Of a stretch of 5,558 bases of DNA, positions 1-5,045 are shown in pieces. Origin of the DNA: Candidatus Zipacnadia bacterium (GTDB lineage: Bacteria; Armatimonadota; UBA5377; JALGUK01). The position numbers and the translations under genes were made by a program. The stretch covers positions 1 through 5,558 of the forward strand of contig JALGUK010000135.1 of NCBI GenBank assembly GCA_029820875.1. The letters run 5' to 3'. The notes under the pieces were generated by a model, which saw only the letters and a program-made list of their open reading frames with translations, was not told the origin of the DNA and did not search any database. How positions within the stretch are numbered: position 1 is the first letter of the stretch; every line of letters starts with the position of its first letter.

Positions 1-49
1 CGAGCAGCAGAGGCGGCTGCTGAAGGTGAGCTGATTGCCTCACCCCCGT

Positions 50-104
50 CCCCTCTCCCTGCGGGAGAGGGGTGCGGGACTCCCCTCTCCGGAACGGAGA
101 GGGG
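50..104. repeat. Paired perfect hairpins, unit 1
   Basis: Two adjacent perfect inverted repeats. CCCCTCTCCC (50-59) pairs with GGGAGAGGGG (63-72) across a TGC loop. CCCCTCTCCG (82-91) pairs with CGGAGAGGGG (95-104) across a GAA loop. Each has a 10-bp stem. An outer arm, GCCTCACCCCC at 37-47, has only a partial partner at 107-117 (7 of 11 positions). Palindromic blocks like this are dispersed between genes in many bacteria. There is no T-run after either stem, so it is not a typical terminator. Confidence 0.85.
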
Positions 105-174
105 CTAGAAGTGAAGCCGCCGCGGTACGGACATTACTGCAGGACACTCTTGTTCCGAAACCGCCAACGCTGTC

Positions 175-197
175 ATTCTGAGGCGAAGCCGAAGAAT
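175..197. repeat. Small imperfect hairpin, unit 1
   Basis: ATTCT (175-179) pairs with AGAAT (193-197), and GGC (182-184) pairs with GCC (188-190) around a GAA loop. A symmetrical GA/GA internal loop lies at 180-181 and 191-192. Sequences of the TCATTCTGAG...GAAGAATCTC type are familiar as dispersed intergenic repeats in several bacterial phyla. This is from general knowledge, not a search. Confidence 0.65.
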
Positions 198-252
198 CTC
201 GAAGTTGCCGTTCGGCAGGCAATAGGCCAACCGCATAGGAAGGCATGTGCCG

Positions 253-375
253 ATGAACACGCTTTACTACGGCGATAACCTGGATATCCTGCGCGAGGAA
301 ATCGCTGACGAGTCGGTGGACCTGGTCTATCTTGACCCGCCGTTCAACTCCGCGAGCAGCGGAAGTGACTGTTGA
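253..375 (+). pseudogene. 5' fragment of a DNA methyltransferase (copy 1)
   Basis: An open frame of 40 codons. Residues 1-33 look like the N-terminus of a beta-class site-specific DNA adenine/cytosine-N4 methyltransferase: MNTLYYGDNLDIL at 1-13, then VDLVYLDPPFNS at 22-33, which contains catalytic motif IV (DPPF). In this class the target-recognition region and the SAM-binding FxGxG motif follow, and they are missing. Homology ends at FNS (base 351). The remaining codons (ASSGSDC, stop) are the start of the next repeat unit. GGAAGG at 238-243 is a plausible ribosome binding site, so a 40-residue peptide might be made, but it could not be an active enzyme. I regard it as a remnant carried by the repeat. 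Confidence 0.75.
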
Positions 376-401
376 AGGTGAGCTGATTGCCTCACCCCCG
401 T

Positions 402-456
402 CCCCTCTCCCTGCGGGAGAGGGGTGCCGGGCTCCCCTCTCCGGAACGGAGAGGGG
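402..456. repeat. Paired perfect hairpins, unit 2
   Basis: Same structure as in unit 1: stems 402-411/415-424 and 434-443/447-456, both fully paired. The linker between them differs by two substitutions from the other copies. The outer arm at 389-399 matches its partner at 459-469 at 8 of 11 positions. Confidence 0.85.
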
Positions 457-526
457 CTAGAAGTGAGGCCGCCGCGGTACGGACATTACTGCAGGACACT
501 CTTGTTCTGAAACCGCCAACGCTGTC

Positions 527-549
527 ATTCTGAGGCGAAGCCGAAGAAT
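527..549. repeat. Small imperfect hairpin, unit 2
   Basis: Identical in sequence to the element at 175-197, 352 bp downstream, with the same stems, GA/GA internal loop and GAA loop. It lies between the palindromic block and the second methyltransferase fragment. Confidence 0.65.
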
Positions 550-604
550 CTCGAAGTTGCCATTCGGCAGGCAATAGGCCAACCGCATAGGAAGGCATGT
601 GCCG

Positions 605-731
605 ATGAACACCCTTTACCACAGGCGCAATTGGTTTGAATATTCTGCGCGAGGAAACCGCTGACGAGTCGGTGAACCTGGTCTATCTCGACCCGCCGTT
701 CAACTCCGCGAGCAGCGGAAGTGACTGTTGA
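605..731 (+). pseudogene. Frameshifted methyltransferase fragment (copy 2)
   Basis: Second copy of the fragment. It starts MNTLY from ATG 605, then loses the GDNLDIL block: bases about 620-645 are diverged and 4 bp longer than in copy 1. The ATG frame closes at 662-664 after 19 codons. In another frame the familiar VNLVYLDPPFNS reappears and runs to a stop at 729-731 with the same ASSGSDC tail. The same upstream AGGAAGG is kept. This is clearly non-functional as an enzyme. Both copies being cut at the same codon shows that truncation preceded the tandem duplication. Confidence 0.75.
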
Positions 732-825
732 AGGTGAGCTGATTGCCTCACCCCCGTCCCCTCTCCCTGCGGGAGAGGGGTGCGGGACTCCCCTCTCCGG
801 AACGGAGAGGGGCTGGGGGTGAGGC
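709..825. repeat. Composite tandem repeat, truncated unit 3
   Basis: Third copy, containing only the start of the unit and the palindromic block. Similarity to units 1 and 2 ends around 825, at the outer edge of the palindrome, leaving 50 bp before the rsmD start codon. The small hairpin and methyltransferase fragment are absent. The stop exactly at the palindrome edge suggests that the palindromic block is the basic element, and that the rest was added by a larger duplication upstream. That last point is inference. Confidence 0.85.
745..825. repeat. Intact nested palindrome, possible three-way junction
   Basis: This copy keeps all arms. GCCTCACCCCC (745-755) is perfectly complementary to GGGGGTGAGGC (815-825), enclosing the hairpins 758-767/771-780 and 790-799/803-812. 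The 81-bp block could fold as an 11-bp stem carrying two 10-bp hairpins, as RNA or as extruded DNA. In units 1 and 2 the right outer arm has decayed, so this copy looks closest to the original form. It lies 50 bp before the rsmD start. Confidence 0.85.
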
Positions 826-832
826 TGCCAAT

Positions 833-846
833 GGCGAAGTGTCGCC
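833..846 (+). other. Small hairpin before rsmD
   Basis: GGCGA (833-837) and TCGCC (842-846) flank an AGTG loop in the 50 bp between the repeat array and the rsmD start. The stem is only 5 bp and could be chance. No convincing -35/-10 pair was seen in this gap, so the promoter of the rsmD operon is not identified and may lie within or upstream of the repeats. Confidence 0.3.
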
Positions 847-875
847 CTGTGCGGGATGGTTGAGAGAAGGAAAAC

Positions 876-1457
876 ATGCGGGTGCAGGCCGGCAGTGCGA
901 AGGGAACGAAGCTTAAGGGGGCACCAAGCCCCCGCACTCGTCCGTCATCTGACGCGATGCGGGAGACGCTTTTCAACGTCCTTCAAGCGGAGGTGGCCGG
1001 AAGCAAATTCCTGGACCTTTTCGCGGGCACCGGCAGCGTAGGAATCGAGGCTCTAAGCCGCGGTGCGGGAAGCTGCACATTCGTTGAAAGAAATGCGAGC
1101 TGCATCAAGACCATCCGGCACAACCTGGTCCTGGCAAAGCTCGAGGACGAAGCCCGCGTGATTCGGGAGGACGCGCTCCGCTTCCTGAGTGGGATACAAC
1201 GCCGTGTGACCGAGCCGTTCGATATCGTCTTCCTTGATCCGCCCTATGCGTATCCGTATCTTCACGAGGCGGTTGCGATGTTGCTGGAGCAAGGGGCCGC
1301 GGTGCACGATAGTACGATCGTGGTGGTCCAGCATCACCGGTCCGCGGAGCTGTCCTCCCGCTGGCCGGCGGACCAGGTAAAGAAGTTCGGTGACACATCC
1401 CTGTCGTTTTATTGGAATCTCGCCAAGTTCAAGGCGAAAGGATGCGTCGCGACATGA
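876..1457 (+). CDS. rsmD: 16S rRNA (guanine(966)-N2)-methyltransferase RsmD
   Basis: A 193-residue protein of the usual length for RsmD, the SAM-dependent enzyme that methylates G966 of 16S rRNA during assembly of the small ribosomal subunit in the cytoplasm. Visible family features are the N-terminal MRVQAGSAKG, RPSSDAMRETLFN at about 22-34, SAM-binding motif I FLDLFAGTGSVGIEAL at 45-60, the acidic residue of VERN at 70-73 (end of the second strand) and catalytic DPPY at 121-124. All key motifs are present. ATG 876 is the family-typical start and has GAAGGA at 866-871, a short 4-nt spacing. The stop codon overlaps the coaD start by 4 nt (ATGA), so translation is probably coupled. RsmD next to CoaD is a widespread arrangement. 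It is the first gene of the operon, 50 bp downstream of the repeat array. Confidence 0.95.
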   Translation: MRVQAGSAKGTKLKGAPSPRTRPSSDAMRETLFNVLQAEVAGSKFLDLFAGTGSVGIEALSRGAGSCTFVERNASCIKTIRHNLVLAKLEDEARVIREDALRFLSGIQRRVTEPFDIVFLDPPYAYPYLHEAVAMLLEQGAAVHDSTIVVVQHHRSAELSSRWPADQVKKFGDTSLSFYWNLAKFKAKGCVAT

Positions 1458-1948
1458 AAATCGCTGTCTGCCCGGGGGTTTTCGACCCCGTTACCTACGG
1501 CCATCTGAACGTTATCGAGCGAGCCGCGACGGTGTTCGATAAGGTGTTCGTCCTGGCGGCCCAGGACTCGCCCAAGACCCCGTTGTTCACTATCGAAGAG
1601 CGCGTCGAGCTGCTGCAAGAGGCGTGTGCGGGTATGGAGTCGGTTCAGGTCGAGCCATTTTCCGGCCTGGTGGTGAACCAGGCACGCAAGTGTGGTGCGA
1701 AAGCCATCGTGAAGGGCCTGCGGGCCGTCTCGGACTTTGAGTATGAGTTCCAGATGGCGCTGACGAATCGCAAGCTCGCGCCTGACATCGAGACATTGTT
1801 TATCATGACAGATGCCAAATATGCGTTCTTCTCATCCAGTATGGTGAAGGAGGTGTGTCGACTCGGCGGATGCATTGACCAGTTGGTGCCGCCGCACGTG
1901 CGCGATGCTCTCATCCGAAAGCTCGGCCCCGGGAGGGATGAGACGTGA
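1454..1948 (+). CDS. coaD: Phosphopantetheine adenylyltransferase CoaD
   Basis: A 164-residue cytoplasmic enzyme of CoA synthesis that transfers AMP from ATP to 4'-phosphopantetheine, giving dephospho-CoA and pyrophosphate. It belongs to the nucleotidyltransferase superfamily: the signature PGVFDPVTYGH at 7-17 contains the conserved H17 of the T/HxGH motif. Other family blocks are KTPLFTIEER at 41-50, IVKGLRAVSDFEYE at 85-98 and FFSSSMVKEV at 125-134. Position 9 is Val where Ser or Thr is common, and position 15 is Tyr where Asn is common. The start at 1454 overlaps the rsmD stop and gives the canonical MKIAV N-terminus. An in-frame ATG at 1442 would add MRRD. AAAGGA at 1437-1442 is somewhat distant from 1454 (11 nt), so 1442 cannot be excluded. 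The stop overlaps the next gene by 4 nt. Confidence 0.96.
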   Translation: MKIAVCPGVFDPVTYGHLNVIERAATVFDKVFVLAAQDSPKTPLFTIEERVELLQEACAGMESVQVEPFSGLVVNQARKCGAKAIVKGLRAVSDFEYEFQMALTNRKLAPDIETLFIMTDAKYAFFSSSMVKEVCRLGGCIDQLVPPHVRDALIRKLGPGRDET

Positions 1949-2574
1949 ACGATGATTGGTTGCCGGAATCCACGCCAGCCCAAGAACCCGACGAAGAAGA
2001 GGCGGTGATCGGCGGACAGGAGCCGCGGATGAATATCGAGGCCCTGCTCGAGGAACTCCGCGACCTGATCGAGCGGGGAGAGCGGTTCCCGTGGGGGCTG
2101 TTCGGTCGGGCGGTCGTACATGCCAATACTCTCTACGAGCTTCTGAGTGAGATTGACACTGTGCTGCCTGCGGACGTCAAGACGGCAGAAGATGTCCTCG
2201 ATCGCCGTGAGCGTATCCTTCAGGAAGCACACGAGGAAAAGGCCCGAATCATCAACGCGGCCAAGGAGCAGGCGGCGGTGCTTGTGTCAAACGACGAGAT
2301 TACCCAGCAGGCACGACGTCGTGCGGACGAAATTATACAACAAGCCGAGGTGCAGGCCGAGGGAATTCGAAGCGAAGCGGACAGCTACGCGCGGGAGGCG
2401 TACCGCCGGCTGGAGGAGTACACGAGTCGCATCCTGACCACGATTCAAAAGACGCGGCGGGCTTACGACCAGCAGGCGGCGACCCGCCCACCCGCGGAAC
2501 AGAAGGAAGCCGTACCATCCACACAGCAATCTGAAAATGACCAGGGAACGCCCATGCCGGGCGGAGGTGAGTAA
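1945..2574 (+). CDS. Conserved coiled-coil protein of unknown function, ATP synthase b-subunit-like
   Basis: A 209-residue soluble protein without a visible signal peptide or membrane segment. It has an acidic N-terminal tail (1-28), a short helical region starting MNIEALLEELRDLIERG at 29-45, and a long charged stretch rich in Glu, Arg, Ala and Gln from about 80 to 175 that should form a coiled coil. The C-terminal tail (about 180-209) is polar and low in complexity. Proteins of this shape beside coaD in Bacillota are often labelled 'ATPase' or ATP synthase subunit B/H-like because of coiled-coil similarity. There is no Walker A motif, so ATPase activity is unsupported. DivIVA-like scaffolding is possible but unproven. 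The GTG start at 1945 overlaps the coaD stop (GTGA) and has GGGAGGG at 1931-1937. A second start at ATG 2029 is also well supported. Confidence 0.8.
   Translation: MNDDWLPESTPAQEPDEEEAVIGGQEPRMNIEALLEELRDLIERGERFPWGLFGRAVVHANTLYELLSEIDTVLPADVKTAEDVLDRRERILQEAHEEKARIINAAKEQAAVLVSNDEITQQARRRADEIIQQAEVQAEGIRSEADSYAREAYRRLEEYTSRILTTIQKTRRAYDQQAATRPPAEQKEAVPSTQQSENDQGTPMPGGGE
2018..2022 (+). promoter_or_regulatory. Internal ribosome binding site for an alternative start at 2029
   Basis: AGGAG lies 6 nt before an in-frame ATG at 2029, residue 29 of the coiled-coil gene. The similarity I recognise to coaD-neighbour proteins begins at this Met, and the 28 residues before it are an acidic, low-complexity tail. 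Either the gene starts here (181 residues) or both forms are made. The upstream GTG with its own ribosome binding site and 4-nt overlap argues that the longer form is also translated. Confidence 0.45.
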
Positions 2575-2583
2575 GCTGCGTTT

Positions 2584-2633
2584 GCGGAGTCAGTCCGCGC
2601 GGGCAGGTCGTTTCTGTGCCCGCCAAGCGGCAC
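2584..2633 (+). promoter_or_regulatory. Hairpin cluster upstream of pta, with competing folds
   Basis: The 75-nt gap before pta contains GCGGA/TCCGC (2584-2588/2594-2598, 5-nt loop) and, directly abutting it, GCGGGCA/TGCCCGC (2599-2605/2617-2623, 11-nt loop). A third fold, GTGC plus CGC (2616-2619, 2621-2623) with GCG plus GCAC (2627-2629, 2630-2633) and one bulged C, uses the 3' arm of the second hairpin, so the two cannot form together. No U-run follows, so this is not a classical terminator. It could be an RNA-processing site or a translational control element. The stems are read directly; the regulatory role is inference. Confidence 0.45.
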
Positions 2634-2649
2634 CCAAGCGCGTATAACT

Positions 2650-3660
2650 ATGGATCTTGTCACCCGAATTCAACAAAAGGCTCGTAAAGCACAAAAGACG
2701 ATTGTATTGCCCGAAGGCGAGGACCCGCGTATCCTGGCGGCTGCTCAACTTGCCGTGGAGACTGGCGTCGCCCACGTGGTATTGGTCGGCGACAAGGATA
2801 AGGTAGCCGCTTGCGCCCGGGGAAACAACGTGGACCTTCGAGATGTGGCAGTTATTGACCCTGTAAGGTCGTCCCGGGCTGATGATTATGCTCAGACCCT
2901 CCACAAGCTTCGCCAGCACAAGGGCATGACCGAACAGCAGGCTCAGATACTGATGGCTGATCCGGTATACTTCGGAACTCTCATGGTGTACAGCGGCGAC
3001 GCCGACGGCATGGTCTGCGGCGCCGTTCACACCACGGCCGCGACATTCAGACCGGCGCTGCAGGTAATCAAAGCCCGCAAGGATGTCGGCCTGGTTTCGG
3101 CTGGGACATTTATCGTAGTCCCCAATTGTGACTTCGGGGAGAAGGGCACGTTCTTTTTTGCCGACACCGGTCTCGTGGATAATCCCAGTGCTGAGGAGCT
3201 GGCGCAAATCGCCATCACTTCCGCAGAGACGGTGAGTTGCCTGATGGAGTTCGAGCCGCGTGTGGCGATGCTGTCCTACTCCACAAAGGGCAGTGCAAAG
3301 TCCGAACTGACCGAGAAAGTGGTAAAGGCGACAAAGCTCGCGCGGGAACGGGCGCCGAATCTGATTGTGGATGGAGAGCTGCAGGTTGACACGGCTCTCG
3401 TCCCGTGGGTTGCAGAGCGCAAGGCCCCTGAAAGCCCGCTGCAGGGGAATGCGAACGTGTTGATCTTCCCCGACCTCAACTGCGGGAATATCGCTTATAA
3501 GCTTGCAGAGCGCCTTGCGAAGGCCGGTGCATACGGCCCGATCGCGCAAGGCCTTGCCAAACCGGTTAATGACCTCTCGCGGGGGTGCCAGGCCCGCGAC
3601 GTCCTCAACGTTATTGCAATCACTGCGGTCCAGGCGACGCTTACGCCGACAACGGCGTGA
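2650..3660 (+). CDS. pta: Phosphate acetyltransferase (short form)
   Basis: A 336-residue cytoplasmic enzyme that interconverts acetyl-CoA plus phosphate with acetyl phosphate plus CoA. It is the short form, consisting of the PTA/PTB catalytic domain without the N-terminal regulatory domains of the long enterobacterial type. Clear family blocks are [12 protein letters not shown] at 18-29, [15 protein letters not shown] at 124-138, [10 protein letters not shown] at 207-216, [12 protein letters not shown] at 241-252 and [10 protein letters not shown] at 304-313. Residues known to matter in the Methanosarcina enzyme are matched at one position's offset: R88, R134, S310, R311, D317, and C160 for the reactive cysteine. 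ATG 2650 gives a typical N-terminus, yet no Shine-Dalgarno sequence precedes it, only the hairpin cluster. ackA follows after 41 nt, so the two are probably co-transcribed. Confidence 0.96.
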   Translation: MDLVTRIQQKARKAQKTIVLPEGEDPRILAAAQLAVETGVAHVVLVGDKDKVAACARGNNVDLRDVAVIDPVRSSRADDYAQTLHKLRQHKGMTEQQAQILMADPVYFGTLMVYSGDADGMVCGAVHTTAATFRPALQVIKARKDVGLVSAGTFIVVPNCDFGEKGTFFFADTGLVDNPSAEELAQIAITSAETVSCLMEFEPRVAMLSYSTKGSAKSELTEKVVKATKLARERAPNLIVDGELQVDTALVPWVAERKAPESPLQGNANVLIFPDLNCGNIAYKLAERLAKAGAYGPIAQGLAKPVNDLSRGCQARDVLNVIAITAVQATLTPTTA

Positions 3661-3686
3661 GGGCACAGCGGGGCCGTCGTGCCGTA

Positions 3687-3693
3687 AAGGGAG
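3687..3693 (+). promoter_or_regulatory. Ribosome binding site fixing the GTG start of ackA
   Basis: AAGGGAG lies 8 nt before GTG 3702. The frame stays open upstream into the end of pta, but those residues (to about 3701) do not resemble acetate kinase, while GTG 3702 gives the family N-terminus VLVLNCGSSS. This site therefore decides the start. Confidence 0.8.
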
Positions 3694-3701
3694 ATGTATC
3701 A

Positions 3702-4931
3702 GTGAAGGTACTAGTTCTGAACTGCGGCAGTTCGTCCGTAAAATATGAATTGTTCGAATCCAAACCGGAGGTTTCAATCGCTAGTGGGATTGCCGAACGG
3801 GTCGGAGTGCGCGGGAAAGACCTCGGAACGTTGCATTATTCCCGCCCTGAAGAGGGAACGCTGACGTGGGAGAAAGACATGCCCGACCACAGACAGGCAA
3901 TCCGGTATGTCATGGAGGCATTGACCTCGCCGGATTACGGTGTGTTGAGCACAATACAGGAGGTCGGCGCCGTCGGGCATCGCGTTGTGCATGGCGGCGA
4001 GGACTTCAGCCGTTCGACCATCATTGATGATGAGGTGCTGGATGTCATCGAGCGCAACTGTGAGTTGGCCCCGCTTCATAATCCTCCCAACCTCACAGGT
4101 ATTATGGCGTGTCGGGAGCTGCTGCCCGATGTTCCGCAGGTCGCTGTCTTCGACACGGCTTTTCATGCACAGATGCCCCCTCACGCATACATATACGGCC
4201 TTCCCTACGAGTACTACACGAAATTCCGCATCCGACGTTATGGGTTTCACGGCACTTCGCACCGGTACGTAACCGGTGTGGCACTCGAATACCTTGAGGC
4301 CATCGGAAAGAACCCCGAAAAGAGCCGGATTGTAACTTGTCACCTCGGCAATGGGTGCAGCATGGCGGGAGTGGTGGGCGGCAGGTCTGTTGATACCACC
4401 ATGGGCTTTACACCCCTTGAAGGCTTGCTGATGGGCACCCGCTGCGGCGACCTGGACCCGGCCATCGTCACGTTTTTGGTGGACCACACGGACGGGACGG
4501 CCGATGACGTCTACCAGCTATTGAACAAGCAGAGCGGATTGCTGGGAGTTTCCGGTGTCAGTAACGATATGCGCGACTTACTGGCAGCGGCTGCGGGCGG
4601 GAATGAGCAGGCGGAGGTCGCAGTGCGCCTCTTCTGCTACCGTGTAAAGAAGTACATCGGTGCTTACGCTGCGGCTATGAGCGGCCTCGATGCAGTTGTA
4701 TTCACAGGAGGTATCGGCGAGAACTCGGCCGAGGTGCGCCACCGGTGCTGCGAGGGGCTGGAATTCCTGGGCCTGCGCGTTGACGCCGCCAAGAACAGCT
4801 CCCGCCTCGGCGAGGAGCGATACGTGGACATTAGTGCTGAAGGCGCCTCGGTCCGGACGCTTGTCATCCCTACCGACGAGGAGTTAATGATCGCTCGCGA
4901 CACGGCCGCCCTTGTGGAGGGCCGGGTATGA
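3702..4931 (+). CDS. ackA: Acetate kinase
   Basis: A 409-residue cytoplasmic kinase that converts acetyl phosphate and ADP to acetate and ATP, or the reverse for acetate uptake. It is near the family's usual 400 residues. Both acetate/propionate kinase signatures are present: VLVLNCGSSSVKYELF at 3-18 and MGFTPLEGLLMGTRCGDLDP at 234-253. Residues matching the known active site include N7, R94 (GHRVVHGG), H126, D151 (FDTAFH), H183 (GFHGTSHRYV), R247 and E393/E394 (PTDEEL), with FTGGIGENSAEVR at 334-346 for nucleotide binding. The start codon is GTG with a good ribosome binding site. It completes the Pta-AckA pathway with pta 41 nt upstream. A yceD-rpmF pair often follows ackA in related clusters. 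Here a separate promoter and rpsR follow instead. Confidence 0.97.
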   Translation: MKVLVLNCGSSSVKYELFESKPEVSIASGIAERVGVRGKDLGTLHYSRPEEGTLTWEKDMPDHRQAIRYVMEALTSPDYGVLSTIQEVGAVGHRVVHGGEDFSRSTIIDDEVLDVIERNCELAPLHNPPNLTGIMACRELLPDVPQVAVFDTAFHAQMPPHAYIYGLPYEYYTKFRIRRYGFHGTSHRYVTGVALEYLEAIGKNPEKSRIVTCHLGNGCSMAGVVGGRSVDTTMGFTPLEGLLMGTRCGDLDPAIVTFLVDHTDGTADDVYQLLNKQSGLLGVSGVSNDMRDLLAAAAGGNEQAEVAVRLFCYRVKKYIGAYAAAMSGLDAVVFTGGIGENSAEVRHRCCEGLEFLGLRVDAAKNSSRLGEERYVDISAEGASVRTLVIPTDEELMIARDTAALVEGRV

Positions 4932-4941
4932 CAGTGGATGG

Positions 4942-4970
4942 TTGACATGCAGATGTGTCCCTGTTATACT
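4942..4970 (+). promoter_or_regulatory. Near-consensus sigma70-type promoter for rpsR
   Basis: TTGACA (4942-4947) is a perfect -35 box and TATACT (4965-4970) matches the -10 consensus at 5 of 6 positions, with an ideal 17-nt spacer. TG at 4962-4963 also makes it an extended -10. Transcription should start near 4977, giving a leader of about 69 nt. The promoter begins 10 bp after the ackA stop, and no terminator is visible between them, so rpsR may also receive read-through. Confidence 0.88.
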
Positions 4971-4991
4971 TTCTGCTGCAAACTGAAGGTG

Positions 4992-5010
4992 TCAATGCGC
5001 AATTGAGCGC
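4992..5010 (+). promoter_or_regulatory. Small alternative hairpins in the rpsR leader
   Basis: In the predicted leader, TCAAT (4992-4996) can pair with ATTGA (5002-5006), or alternatively GCGC (4997-5000) with GCGC (5007-5010). The two exclude each other. S18 is known to bind, together with S6, to the leader of rpsF-rpsR transcripts in many bacteria. Whether this leader is such a target cannot be told from sequence alone, and the stems are short. Confidence 0.25.
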
Positions 5011-5031
5011 CTGATGAACTTATACAGAACT

Positions 5032-5038
5032 AAGGAGG
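5032..5038 (+). promoter_or_regulatory. Strong ribosome binding site for a TTG start
   Basis: AAGGAGG lies 7 nt before TTG 5046. The match to the anti-Shine-Dalgarno sequence is close to ideal and fixes the rare TTG start of rpsR. The overlapping out-of-frame ATG at 5014 has no comparable site. Confidence 0.85.
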
Positions 5039-5045
5039 CCGATAG

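Larger units (their letters stand above)
1..352. repeat. Composite tandem repeat, unit 1
   Basis: First full unit of a tandem array. The sequence beginning CGAGCAGC at position 1 recurs at 353 and 709. The unit holds a palindromic block (about 37-117), an unrecognised stretch (about 118-170), a small imperfect hairpin (175-197) and a methyltransferase 5' fragment (253-351). From 27 to 260 I count only 5 substitutions against unit 2, so the duplication is recent or the copies are homogenised. The first 23 bases read, in the frame of the fragment, as the end of a preceding copy (ASSRGGC then stop), so the array probably continues upstream of the window. The repeats explain why this 875-base stretch lacks an intact gene. 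Confidence 0.9.
353..708. repeat. Composite tandem repeat, unit 2
   Basis: Second full unit, 356 bp against 352 bp for unit 1. The 4-bp difference lies in the methyltransferase fragment, where bases about 620-645 are rewritten relative to unit 1, while the non-coding part is nearly identical. Two of the five substitutions in the shared part fall in the linker between the two perfect hairpins, leaving both stems intact. One (position 562) breaks the outermost pair of a short TGCCG/CGGCA palindrome found in unit 1 at 206-217. Confidence 0.9.

Noticed and set aside
50..104. GC-rich hairpins as rho-independent terminators
   Set aside because: No T-run follows either hairpin in any of the three copies.
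40..246. Minus-strand open frame of 68 codons in repeat unit 1, with a similar 76-codon frame at 392-622
   Set aside because: They read through the palindromic and small-hairpin repeats. Their similarity reflects the duplication. No ribosome binding site or protein family was seen.
1..825. CRISPR array
   Set aside because: The period is about 350 bp, the units are directly adjacent, and there are no short repeats with unique spacers.
683..976. Minus-strand open frame of 97 codons over repeat unit 3 and the start of rsmD
   Set aside because: It translates the palindrome into low-complexity Pro/Gly/Arg sequence and runs antisense to the well-supported rsmD.
2643..2648. TATAAC as a -10 box for pta
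   Set aside because: It touches the start codon, so transcription would begin inside the gene, and no -35 box lies at a suitable distance.
2590..3777. Long minus-strand open frame of 395 codons opposite pta
   Set aside because: It is antisense to pta, whose motifs and active-site residues are all present. A long shadow frame is expected in GC-rich coding DNA.
3774..4487. Minus-strand open frame of 237 codons opposite ackA
   Set aside because: It is antisense to a complete acetate kinase and shows no recognisable domain.
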